From: Streptomyces longispororuber
GTDB taxonomy: Bacteria > Actinomycetota > Actinomycetes > Streptomycetales > Streptomycetaceae
Assembly: GCF_014656095.1 (NCBI RefSeq)
Contig: NZ_BNBT01000042.1
Coordinates: forward strand, 1-56,843
Length of the DNA: 56,843 bases
Direction of reading: 5' to 3'
Position 1 is the stretch's first letter. The number at the start of each line of letters is the position of its first letter. The notes below the pieces were generated by a model. The model had not been told where the DNA came from. It searched no databases and worked only from the letters and a program-made list of their open reading frames with translations. The position numbers were made by a program, and so were the translations under genes. Positions 1 through 7,643 of the stretch are shown in pieces.

Positions 1-258
1 GTGCGGCGGGGGCCGGGTGGCGGGGCCGTCGCGCCGGGGAGGCCTGACGGCGGGGCCGCCGCGCCGTGCGGTCCGGGCGGAAGGGCGCGCGGGCGGCGGG
101 AACACCGGCAGCGCGGCGTCCTGGCAGGCCGCCAGGTACAGGGCGTCCGCCAGCTCCGTCCACGTCGGCGGCTGCGGCTCCGGGGCGTCCGGGGCCCGCC
201 CGGCCCGCCCGGACTCCCGTGCGGCCTGGAACGGCGGCTCCGCGGACGCGGCCGTCAT
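1..258 (-). CDS. Partial fourth gene of the VMAP-type operon (possible SAV_2336 N-terminal-domain-related protein)
   Basis: Only the first ~86 codons are inside the window; the gene runs off the left edge. Its ATG overlaps the TGA of the upstream AAA ATPase gene (ATGA), so translational coupling is likely. The visible protein starts MTAASAEPPFQAA and contains WTELADALYLAACQD, then a Pro/Arg-rich low-complexity stretch. An E-[LI]-A-[DE]-x-[LY]-[WY]-L-A-A motif near the N-terminus resembles, from memory, proteins annotated as SAV_2336 N-terminal-domain-related, which often follow a MoxR ATPase in Streptomyces. That name is an inference from one short motif and position; the rest is out of view. 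Confidence 0.6.
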   Translation of the reverse strand, partial: MTAASAEPPFQAARESGRAGRAPDAPEPQPPTWTELADALYLAACQDAALPVFPPPARPSARTARRGGPAVRPPRRDGPATRPPPH

Positions 259-1652
259 CCCGGCCTCGATTCCGCCCCCGCTCCGTCGAGCCGGTGCCAC
301 AGCGCGTCGACCAGCTCCGCCAGGGCCCCCTCGTCGGCGGGGAGGCGGCCCGAGGTCGCCAGGTACACGGAGTTGAGCAGTTGGTCGACGGCCAGGCCGC
401 CGCGCTCCTGGCTGCGCTGGAGGAACCGCTCGATGAGGTCGCCGCCGTCCCCGGCGCGGGTGACCGCGCCCTCCGCGAGGTGCGCCGTCACCATCTCGGC
501 GAGCTGGGTGTGATCCGGATCGGGCATATGCAGCCGCAAACAGCGGCGTAAGAAGGCGGGCGGGAACTCGCGTTCGCCGTTGGAGGTGATGACCACGACG
601 GGGAAGGCCCGGCAGCGCACGACGCCGCCGACGATCTCGGCGGTGCCCTCCGGGTCGTCGGTCAGGACGGTCACGCGCGGGTGGCGCCGCCGGGCCCGGA
701 GCAGCTCGGGGATGGGGTACTGGCCCTCCTCGAAGACGCTCAGCAGGTCGTTGGCCAGGTCCTGGTCGCACTTGTCCAGCTCGTCGACCAGCAGCACGCG
801 GGGCGTCTCGTACGGCAGCAGCGCCGTGCCCAGGGGGCCGAGCTGGACGTAGTCGCCGATGCCGGGGAGCCGGTCGTCGCCGGGCGCGCGCTCGTCGGCC
901 CCGGCGGGCGCGGCGGGGGCGCCGTCGGCCGCGGCGCGGAGGGCCGCGGAGTCCTGCACGCGGCCGATCGCGTCGTATCCGTACAGTCCCGAACGCAACG
1001 TCGTACGGCTGGTGATGTGCCAGCGCAGCACGCGGCCGAGGCGCAGTTCGCGGCTGATGCGGTAGGCGAGGCTGCTCTTGCCGGTGCCGGGGCGGCCGGT
1101 CACGAGCAGCGGGCGCCGCAGCAGCAGGGCGGCGTTGACCATGTCCGCCTCGCGCCGGAGCTGGTCGGACGCGGGCAGGCGCCCCGTGGGCTTGCCGAGC
1201 CGGCGCTCGGCCTCCTCGTCGTCCGGCGGGGGCGGCGCCACCACGGGCCCGCCGGTGAACCTGCGCCACGGCGGCGGGTCGGGCAGCAGCTCGCGCAGGC
1301 TGGTGTCGTACAGGGGCTGTCCCGAACCGCGGTAGATCCACCAGCGGTCGGAGCCGGGGGAGTTCGCTCCGGGCGGCACGCCGTCACCGGAGGCGGAGGC
1401 GGAGGCGGAAGCGGAGGCGGAGGTGGCCGCGGGGCCCGTGGCTCCCGCGGATTCCGTGGTCACCGTGGCGCCCGTGTCCCCCGCGGCCCCGGTGGTCTCC
1501 GTAGCTCCTGTGGACTGTGTGGCTTCTGCGGCCCCTGTGCCACTGGTGTCCGGGGTGCCGGGAGTGGCGGTCGTGTCCTGTGACCGGACGTCCCCGGCGC
1601 GCGCGGCACCGATCGGACGGACCCCTCGGTCCACGCCGTCCTCGGGAAGCAT
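255..1652 (-). CDS. MoxR-type AAA ATPase of a VMAP-like conflict operon
   Basis: 465 residues. Residues ~30-95 are a Thr/Ala/Gly/Ser low-complexity stretch ending in an (AS)n run, encoded by a GGAGGC-type DNA microsatellite near 1389-1425. The AAA module follows: Walker A GRPGTGKSS at ~185-193, a Walker B-like VLLVDELDKCD at ~284, and a downstream RRCLRLHMPDPD segment where MoxR ATPases carry sensor/arginine-finger residues. MoxR ATPases remodel partner proteins, often with vWA-domain proteins. The ATG lies 5 nt past the stop of the VMAP-C gene and is preceded by a GGGGGAGGG ribosome site. The next gene overlaps its stop. Likely role: NTP-dependent regulator of the adjacent VMAP-C/peptidase pair. 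ATPase call is firm; system assignment is by context. Confidence 0.9.
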   Translation of the reverse strand: MLPEDGVDRGVRPIGAARAGDVRSQDTTATPGTPDTSGTGAAEATQSTGATETTGAAGDTGATVTTESAGATGPAATSASASASASASGDGVPPGANSPGSDRWWIYRGSGQPLYDTSLRELLPDPPPWRRFTGGPVVAPPPPDDEEAERRLGKPTGRLPASDQLRREADMVNAALLLRRPLLVTGRPGTGKSSLAYRISRELRLGRVLRWHITSRTTLRSGLYGYDAIGRVQDSAALRAAADGAPAAPAGADERAPGDDRLPGIGDYVQLGPLGTALLPYETPRVLLVDELDKCDQDLANDLLSVFEEGQYPIPELLRARRRHPRVTVLTDDPEGTAEIVGGVVRCRAFPVVVITSNGEREFPPAFLRRCLRLHMPDPDHTQLAEMVTAHLAEGAVTRAGDGGDLIERFLQRSQERGGLAVDQLLNSVYLATSGRLPADEGALAELVDALWHRLDGAGAESRPG

Positions 1653-1657
1653 CGCGC

Positions 1658-3274
1658 CTACCCTCCCCCCTGTGCGGAAGAATCCGCCATGGCCCCGCCC
1701 CCGCCCGGGAGGCGGTACGGATCGTCCCAGAGCAGTGCCGCGTGGCGCCCGAGCGCGGACGCGGCACAGTCGCCCTCAGCAGCATCCCCGCCTTTCGCCT
1801 CTATGCGCAACGACCGGACGGCATCAGGTAGTTGGTGGATTCCCGTGCGAGCGGCCAAGTCGGCCAGTTCGTCGCGGAACACCGGATCGACACCGCCCCG
1901 TCTGTCCCAGACCACGATCGGGACTCCGGCGCGCAGCGACTCGGCCAGCTCGTCGACCCCGGAGCGGTCGCCACCGGCCCGGCCCGGGGCGTCGCTGAGG
2001 ACCACCATGACGCGCCGGGTGTCCGACAGGAGCCGGGAGCGGCCGTCGTCGGGGAACCAGTGGACGGGGCCCGCGCACCCGGTCAGCAGCGCGTCCCAGC
2101 GCCGCGCCCAGCGGCCGTGCGTGTCCGGGCGTTCCATCCTTTCGAGGCTGCGGAGGAGCACCGGGTGGTCCTCCCCGAGGCTGCCGTCCGCGCCGTGGAA
2201 GCCGCGCTTCGCCCACTGCTCGACGGGCAGCCCGAGCAGCTCCCTGGGCAGCACGAACTCCAGGGTGAGGTCCTCCTTGCAGAAGTAGGCCCAGCCCGTC
2301 TCGGCCTCCTCCACCAGCGACTTGACCTGCTCCGGCAGCTCCGCCACGTCCACGCGCAGGTCCCCGCCGCGCACCGGGTACGGCTCGGGGCCGCCGATCT
2401 GCCACCAGTACGAAAGCAGCCGCTCGTCCTCGTGGTCGGGGTCGGGCAGCGGGCGCAGCCGGATGAGCAGGCAGGCGCTGGGTGCCCACACCGGGTCCTG
2501 GCCGACGACCCGCACCGGCCGGGGGCCGCGCACCCCGCCTCCGGCACCGGTGGCGCCGCCAAGAAGGCCTGATTCCGCCCCTGCCGCCACGGCAAGCCCC
2601 GTATCGCCGGTTGTGACCGGAACCTCCGGATACGTGACCTGGCAGGCCTGCCCGGCCGGGCGCGCGGCCTCGCGTGCGGGCCCACCCCGGTACGTCTCGG
2701 GGCAGGCGCGGTGCTCCCGCGCCCAGTCGAGCAGGTCCTGCTGCTGCCGGCCCTTGGCGTGGCGCGCGAAGTGCTCGACGAGCAGCACGCAGGGCGGCAC
2801 GTCACCGGGGCGGGCGTTGAGCGTGGCGGCGTGCACGACGGCGAGCCAGGGCTCCGTGCAGTGCGCGGGCAGCGGGTCGGCGCCGGGCCGCATGGCGTCC
2901 TGGTACGCCCCGGCGACGTCGAGCACGCTCAGGTCGCCGAGGAGCTTCATCAGGGCTTCCCAGTCCTCGGGCGGGAACAAGGGCACCTCCGCCACGGCGA
3001 TCGCGGTCCGTACGCGCTCGGTGTAGCGCGTGTTGCCTTCGAGCAGCTCGACGACGCCGCCGAGGACCTGGAGCCCGTCGGGGTACTCCAGGACGATCAT
3101 GAGCAGGGACGACAGATACGTGCGCCGCCGGGCGCTGTCCGGTACGGCGATCGTCGCGCGCAGGCTCCGGCCCACCATGCGGGTGCACTCGCGCAGGGTG
3201 GCCGGCTCGTCGAAGGCCGGCACGCCGTCCAGGGCGTCGAGCACGATCTTGGGCGGTCCCCAGGAGTGCGTCAC
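1658..3274 (-). CDS. VMAP-C domain protein with N-terminal effector-associated-like (EAD) domain
   Basis: 538 residues from a GTG that overlaps the peptidase stop codon (GTGA). Residues ~8-95 form an all-helical domain (VLDALDGVPAFDEPATL ... LRATIAVPDSARRRTYL ... LLEGNTRY) that resembles effector-associated domains. A linker at ~190-240 is poorly conserved in appearance. From ~250 on the protein looks like the VMAP C-terminal domain: LLIRLRPLPDPDHEDER, then LEFVLPRELLGLPVEQW, then HPVLLRSLERMERPDTHGRW, and a final alpha/beta-like part with AGVPIVVWDRRG. VMAP proteins are the central component of ternary systems with a MoxR ATPase and a vWA protein or peptidase, described by Aravind and colleagues. 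Family recognition is by motif only; no homology search was possible. Confidence 0.8.
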   Translation of the reverse strand: MTHSWGPPKIVLDALDGVPAFDEPATLRECTRMVGRSLRATIAVPDSARRRTYLSSLLMIVLEYPDGLQVLGGVVELLEGNTRYTERVRTAIAVAEVPLFPPEDWEALMKLLGDLSVLDVAGAYQDAMRPGADPLPAHCTEPWLAVVHAATLNARPGDVPPCVLLVEHFARHAKGRQQQDLLDWAREHRACPETYRGGPAREAARPAGQACQVTYPEVPVTTGDTGLAVAAGAESGLLGGATGAGGGVRGPRPVRVVGQDPVWAPSACLLIRLRPLPDPDHEDERLLSYWWQIGGPEPYPVRGGDLRVDVAELPEQVKSLVEEAETGWAYFCKEDLTLEFVLPRELLGLPVEQWAKRGFHGADGSLGEDHPVLLRSLERMERPDTHGRWARRWDALLTGCAGPVHWFPDDGRSRLLSDTRRVMVVLSDAPGRAGGDRSGVDELAESLRAGVPIVVWDRRGGVDPVFRDELADLAARTGIHQLPDAVRSLRIEAKGGDAAEGDCAASALGRHAALLWDDPYRLPGGGGAMADSSAQGGG

Positions 3275-4275
3275 CGGGCATCGCCGCCCGGGACCGCGGG
3301 CCACAGCTCGTCGAGCAGGGCCAGCGCCGCCCGCACCGGGCGCGAGCCGTCGTCGAGCAGGCGCACCGCATCGACGAGGGCCCGACGGCCGTCGCGGTGG
3401 TCCACGCAGGCCTGGACGAGGTGGAAGAGCTGGAGCCGGGGCCGGGGGTGGCTGCGTATCCCGTGGCGCAGGGGCGCGGGCAGGAGCTGCCGCAGCGCGG
3501 CCCCGCCGTCCTCCTCGACGGGGCGGATGCCCAACAGGGCGTCGGCGAGGGCGAACTGGGCCCGGTCGTCGGGGAGCGGCGGCTCCGGGGCGGGCCGGGC
3601 GGGCGGCGGGCCGTGGCCGTTCAGCGCCGGGGCCAGGTCCGGCCAGGCGCGGGCCGCCTCCTGCAGCGGGAGCATCCAGGCCGCCCTGGTGTGCCGGTCG
3701 TTGAGGGCGGCGGTGACCATGCCCACCACCCTGCGGGCGGCCGGGTCCCAGACGCCCGCGCCGCTGAAGCCCGGCGCGATCCAGGCGGCCGTGGCGCCCG
3801 CGCCGTCGAGCTGTACCCAGTGCGGGTGGGGGCCTCCGCTGCCCGCGAGCCGGGCCGTCGCCCACAGCCCGTCGGGGGCCCGGCCCGGGTAGCCGTACAT
3901 CCGCACCTCGCGGCCGGGGGGCGCCTCGCACCGGCCGAGGCGTGCCGGGCGCACGGCCTCGGGCGGCTGCCAGTCGGTGGTGAGGACCGCGAGGTCCCCG
4001 CCCGGCGCGCCGTCCAGCGGGCCCGGGAACCAGCCGCCCGCCACGACCGTGGCCGTGCCGCGCGGCGCGTCGGGGAACCCGGCGGCGTCGAGGAGGACGG
4101 GATCGGCGGGCGGGGCCGGTCCCGGGCGCGCGCCCAGGGCGTCCGCGACGACGTGCGCGCAGCTCAGGACGGTGCCGGGCGCCACCAGGATCCCGGCGCC
4201 GTGCACGGTCCCGCGCGGTGACAACACGCGCACCCGACCCGCGGCGGGCGTGTCTTGCCAGTCCCCCTCGGCCAC
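3271..4275 (-). CDS. Trypsin-like serine peptidase with C-terminal EAD-like domain
   Basis: 334 residues from the GTG at 4275, which has a GGAAGGGG ribosome site 7 nt upstream; longer in-frame starts add only low-complexity sequence. The chymotrypsin-fold triad is visible: His41 in VLSCAHVV, Asp94 in GGDLAVLT and Ser171 in APGFSGAGVW. There is no signal peptide, so the enzyme is probably cytoplasmic. Residues ~245-330 (FALADALLGIRP ... HGIRSHPRPRLQLFHLVQAC ... AVRLLDDGSRPVRA) form a helical domain similar in pattern to the N-terminal domain of the next gene. In VMAP systems such EAD pairs are thought to mediate homotypic recruitment of the effector. First gene of the operon; the likely effector is its proteolytic activity. 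Confidence 0.88.
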   Translation of the reverse strand: MAEGDWQDTPAAGRVRVLSPRGTVHGAGILVAPGTVLSCAHVVADALGARPGPAPPADPVLLDAAGFPDAPRGTATVVAGGWFPGPLDGAPGGDLAVLTTDWQPPEAVRPARLGRCEAPPGREVRMYGYPGRAPDGLWATARLAGSGGPHPHWVQLDGAGATAAWIAPGFSGAGVWDPAARRVVGMVTAALNDRHTRAAWMLPLQEAARAWPDLAPALNGHGPPPARPAPEPPLPDDRAQFALADALLGIRPVEEDGGAALRQLLPAPLRHGIRSHPRPRLQLFHLVQACVDHRDGRRALVDAVRLLDDGSRPVRAALALLDELWPAVPGGDAR

Positions 4276-4433
4276 TGCCCCGCCCCTTCCCCCGGCACGG
4301 ACCCGACGGCGCACTTCCCCGTACGGAGCCAGCGTACGAAGGACGCACGCTCGGCGCACCGGCGCGGCGCGCACCGGAGTACTCCGTGACGTTCCCAGGT
4401 CGTTCCCCGGCGGTTACCCGGGAAACCGTCGGG

Positions 4434-4871
4434 TCACGGCCACACCAGGCAGTAGGCCTGATGGCCCGCGTCGTGCAGGCGGTGGCTGAAGTCCTGCCAC
4501 TCGTGCAGGAGTTGGTAGACGTTGAACGCGTCCCGGGGGCCGCCGCGGTCGGGGACCGTGGACCAGATGAAGGCCGCGGCGCCGACCGACTCCTCGCCGA
4601 CGCCCCGCAGCGGGTCGACGACCGTCATGGGGAGCTTCACGACCGCGTAGTCGGGGTGGAGGACGACCAGCTCCAGCGGGGGGACCTTGTGCAGGGGTAT
4701 GCCCTCGATGCCGGTTAGGACCATCGCGGCCATCGTCTCCGGCTTGATCTTCGTGAACATGCCGCCCATGCCCAGCTCGTCACCGCCGAGCTCCTCGGGC
4801 CGCATCGAGATCGGTACCCGGGCCGCCGTCGCGCCGTCCGGGGCGCCGAAGTACTTGTACGTCACCCCCAC
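4434..4871 (-). CDS. Conserved hypothetical protein
   Basis: About 145 residues from a GTG at 4871 with AGGAG 7 nt upstream; a second GTG two codons in (4865) gives (M)TYKYFGAPDG and is an alternative. No signal peptide or membrane segment. The protein has an ordered soluble look, with LELVVLHPDYAVVKLPM, PLRGVGEESVGAAAFIW and a C-terminal VYQLLHEWQDFSHRLHDAG helix. I do not recognise a family. It lies between the conflict operon (same strand, 158 bp downstream) and the divergent hemL, and gives no clear functional hint. Confidence 0.8.
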   Translation of the reverse strand: MGVTYKYFGAPDGATAARVPISMRPEELGGDELGMGGMFTKIKPETMAAMVLTGIEGIPLHKVPPLELVVLHPDYAVVKLPMTVVDPLRGVGEESVGAAAFIWSTVPDRGGPRDAFNVYQLLHEWQDFSHRLHDAGHQAYCLVWP

Positions 4872-5239
4872 CCCGCCACTCCTGCTTCCCGTACGGTCCC
4901 GCCTCGTCCTGTCCGGCGCCCGCTGCTCGGGAGCCGGGGCCGCCTCCGCATCTCGCCGGTGCTTTCCCCGCCGGGCACGCCGGGGACCCAGGCCGTCGGT
5001 CCCCTCGCCCAGTCCACCACCGCGCTGCATATCTCCACCCGACTGCTTTTCCAGGGCGCGCGGGCCTTGCCGCGCAACCCGATCATCGTGTCAGTGACCT
5101 CCCCCACGGTCACCCGCCGAAACGTGGGGTGAAACACCAGTCCACAGGATTTCCGCACCGGCCGCCCCAGGAGATGACGGCGCGAGCGGAAAGCCGACGG
5201 ACAGGAGGCCCCGGCACGACGTCCGGACCCTCTGACACC
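4872..5239. other. Intergenic region between divergent genes, promoters expected
   Basis: This 368-bp stretch separates the minus-strand hypothetical gene from hemL. It must hold promoters for both. An open frame upstream of hemL extends to 5129, but it lacks a ribosome site and reads as low-complexity Arg/Pro sequence, so I see no extra gene. No clear hairpin terminator or palindrome was found. Confidence 0.4.
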
Positions 5240-6574
5240 ATGGTTCATGTGAGCTTCCCGTATAGCGCCCCAGTTTCGCAGACTCTTTTCGACCGTGCGG
5301 CGGCCGTGACCCCCGGCGGTGTGAACTCGCCCGTGCGCGCCTTCCGCGCGGTGGGGGGTACGCCCCGCTTCATGGTGTCCGGTACCGGTCCGTACCTCAC
5401 GGACGCCGACGGCCGCGAGTACGTCGACCTCGTGTGTTCGTGGGGCCCCATGATCCTCGGCCACGCCCACCCCGAGGTGACCGCCGCCGTGCAGGAGGCC
5501 GTCGCGCGCGGCACGTCCTTCGGCACGCCGGGCGAGGGCGAGGTCGCCCTGGCCGAGGAGATCGTGGCCCGGATCGCCCCGGTGGAGCAGGTCCGCCTGG
5601 TGTCCAGCGGCACCGAGGCGACCATGTCCGCCATCCGGCTCGCGCGCGGGTTCACCGGGCGCGCCAAGGTGATCAAGTTCGCCGGCTGCTACCACGGGCA
5701 CGTCGACGCGCTGCTCGCGGCGGCCGGGTCCGGCGTCGCCACCCTGGGCCTCCCGGACACCCCGGGGGTCACGGGCGCGCAGGCGGGCGACACGATCGTG
5801 CTGCCGTACAACGACCTGGAGGCCGTGAACGAGGCCTTCCACAACCACCCGGGCGAGATCGCCTGCGTGATCACGGAGGCCTCGCCGGGGAACATGGGCG
5901 TGGTGCCGCCCCGGCCCGGCTTCAACCAGGGCCTGAAGACCGCGTGCGAGCGCAACGGCGCGCTGTTCATCTCCGACGAGGTCATGACCGGCTTCCGCAC
6001 CAGCAGGGCCGGCTGGTTCGGCGTGGACGGGGTCGTGCCCGACCTGATGACCTTCGGCAAGGTCATGGGCGGCGGCTTCCCCGCCGCCGCGTTCGGCGGC
6101 CGCGCCGACGTGATGGGGCACCTGGCGCCCGCGGGCCCGGTCTACCAGGCGGGCACGCTGTCGGGGAACCCGGTCGCCACCGCCGCCGGGCTCGCCCAGC
6201 TCCGGCTCCTGGACGACGCCGCGTACGCCACGCTCGACGCCGTGTCGGAGCGCGTCCGCTCGCTGGTGACGGAGGCGCTGACGAAGGAGGGCGTCGCCCA
6301 CCGCCTGCAGCACGCCTCGAACATGTTCTCGGTGTTCTTCACCGACCGCGAGGTGCGGAACTACGAGGACGCGCGCGGGCAGGAGTCCTTCCGCTTCACC
6401 GCGTTCTTCCACTCGATGCTGGCGCAGGGCGTGTACCTGCCGCCGTCGGCCTTCGAGTCCTGGTTCCTCTCCACCGCCCACGACGAGCGCGCGATCGAGA
6501 AGATCGCCCAGGCCCTTCCGGCCGCCGCGCGCGCGGCCGCGGCGGCCACGAACTCCCCGGAGGCCACGGCATGA
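5240..6574 (+). CDS. hemL: Glutamate-1-semialdehyde 2,1-aminomutase
   Basis: 444 residues from ATG 5240; GTG 5249 is an alternative, and neither has a strong Shine-Dalgarno. A PLP-dependent class III aminotransferase that converts glutamate-1-semialdehyde to 5-aminolevulinate in the C5 heme pathway, in the cytoplasm. Diagnostic segments are VTPGGVNSPVRAFRAVGGTP at the N-terminus, SSGTEATMSAIRLARG (PLP phosphate binding), YHGHVDALL, the SDEVMTGFR aspartate motif and MTFGKVMGGGFP with the Schiff-base lysine. Its stop overlaps the start of the phosphoglycerate-mutase-like gene (ATGA), so the two are co-translated. Proximity to the cytochrome c maturation genes fits a heme supply role. Confidence 0.97.
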   Translation: MVHVSFPYSAPVSQTLFDRAAAVTPGGVNSPVRAFRAVGGTPRFMVSGTGPYLTDADGREYVDLVCSWGPMILGHAHPEVTAAVQEAVARGTSFGTPGEGEVALAEEIVARIAPVEQVRLVSSGTEATMSAIRLARGFTGRAKVIKFAGCYHGHVDALLAAAGSGVATLGLPDTPGVTGAQAGDTIVLPYNDLEAVNEAFHNHPGEIACVITEASPGNMGVVPPRPGFNQGLKTACERNGALFISDEVMTGFRTSRAGWFGVDGVVPDLMTFGKVMGGGFPAAAFGGRADVMGHLAPAGPVYQAGTLSGNPVATAAGLAQLRLLDDAAYATLDAVSERVRSLVTEALTKEGVAHRLQHASNMFSVFFTDREVRNYEDARGQESFRFTAFFHSMLAQGVYLPPSAFESWFLSTAHDERAIEKIAQALPAAARAAAAATNSPEATA

Positions 6575-7269
6575 GCGCGGCGAGCGAGCACACCGGCGAC
6601 GAGCTGACCGTCGTCCACCTGATGCGCCACGGCGAGGTGCACAACCCCGACGGCATCCTGTACGGGCGCCTGCCCGGCTACCACCTCTCGGACCTCGGCC
6701 GCCGGATGGCCGACCGGGTCGCCGAGCACCTGTCCTCGCGGGACATCACGCACGTGGTGGCCTCGCCGCTGGACCGGGCGCAGGAGACGGCGACGCCGAT
6801 CGCCAAGGCGCACGGCCTGGACCTGGCCACGGACCGGCGGCTCATCGAGGCGGAGAACGTCTTCGAGGGCAAGACCTTCGGCGTCGGCGACGGCGCCCTG
6901 AAGAACCCGGACAACTGGAAGCACCTGGTCAACCCGTTCCGGCCGTCCTGGGGCGAGCCGTACATAGAGCAGGTCGTGCGGATGATGGGCGCCCTCGACG
7001 CGGCCCGGCAGGCCGCGCGCGGGCACGAGGCGGTGTGCGTGAGCCACCAGCTCCCGATCTGGATCGTGCGCAGCTTCGTGGAGAAGCGGCGGCTGTGGCA
7101 CGACCCGCGCAAGCGGCAGTGCACGCTGGCGTCGCTGACGACGTTCACGTACCGGGGCGACAGGATCGTTTCGGTGGGGTATTCGGAGCCGGCGCGGGAT
7201 CTCGTGCCCAAGCACTTGCTGGCGGGGGCCAGGCCGGTGAAGGGGCAGGCCAAGGCGTTCGGGGCCTGA
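6571..7269 (+). CDS. Histidine phosphatase (phosphoglycerate mutase-like) family protein
   Basis: 232 residues. The phosphohistidine motif LMRHGEVHNPDG lies near residue 18, the SPLDRAQETATPIA segment carries the second active-site Arg, and a C-terminal CVSHQLPIWIV supplies the second catalytic His. These mark the histidine phosphatase superfamily; the substrate is not predictable from sequence. It is translationally coupled to hemL and precedes the cytochrome c genes. Whether it belongs functionally to heme metabolism is unknown. Confidence 0.92.
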   Translation: MSAASEHTGDELTVVHLMRHGEVHNPDGILYGRLPGYHLSDLGRRMADRVAEHLSSRDITHVVASPLDRAQETATPIAKAHGLDLATDRRLIEAENVFEGKTFGVGDGALKNPDNWKHLVNPFRPSWGEPYIEQVVRMMGALDAARQAARGHEAVCVSHQLPIWIVRSFVEKRRLWHDPRKRQCTLASLTTFTYRGDRIVSVGYSEPARDLVPKHLLAGARPVKGQAKAFGA

Positions 7270-7643
7270 CCGCTGCGGTGCGCTGCGCTGGGCTGGGCGG
7301 GGGTGGGCCCGGCCCCGGCTGGGCCTGGGTGCCCCCTGCCTGCCCCTGCGGGCGTGGCTCCCCCTGCGGGGGGCTGCCCTGCCCCTGTGGGTGTGATGTC
7401 GGGCGCGCGTTCGTCGTGGCTTGGCGCGCAGTTCCCCGCGCCCCTTGCGGGGGCACCCCCCGGGAAAGGTTCCTGTGAGGTGACTGTGTGCGGGGGGTGA
7501 TGGGGAGGTCACCGTATGGCGTGGAATGTCTGGTCTTTGTCAAAGGTGCCAAAAAGGTCCGGGTTGGCCGGAACCCGCTCCTTCGCTGTGCCCTCTAAGT
7601 GGTTGTTCTTTGCACTACCGAGGGCGCGACGAATGGGGATGGA
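7270..7643. other. Non-coding stretch with low-complexity repeats
   Basis: A 374-bp gap without a convincing gene. The first half is strand-biased low-complexity sequence rich in CTGCC/CTGGG and CCCCCTGCGGG units (7275-7400). The second half is less GC-rich and probably carries the promoter of the following lipoprotein gene. Open frames across it are short and have non-coding codon use. Confidence 0.45.
7424..7454. repeat. Dispersed Streptomyces-type intergenic repeat (CAGTTCCCCGCGCCCCT family)
   Basis: The segment reads GCGCAGTTCCCCGCGCCCC followed by TTGCGGGGGC, an imperfect inverted repeat able to form a GC-rich hairpin. From memory, very similar elements occur between many Streptomyces genes. 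Only one copy was noticed in this window, so the repeat nature rests on prior knowledge. Confidence 0.4.

Noticed and set aside
5129..5239. Extended N-terminus for HemL
   Set aside because: The extra 37 residues are Arg/Pro-rich without a ribosome site, and known HemL proteins begin close to the SFPYSAPVSQTLFDRA segment.
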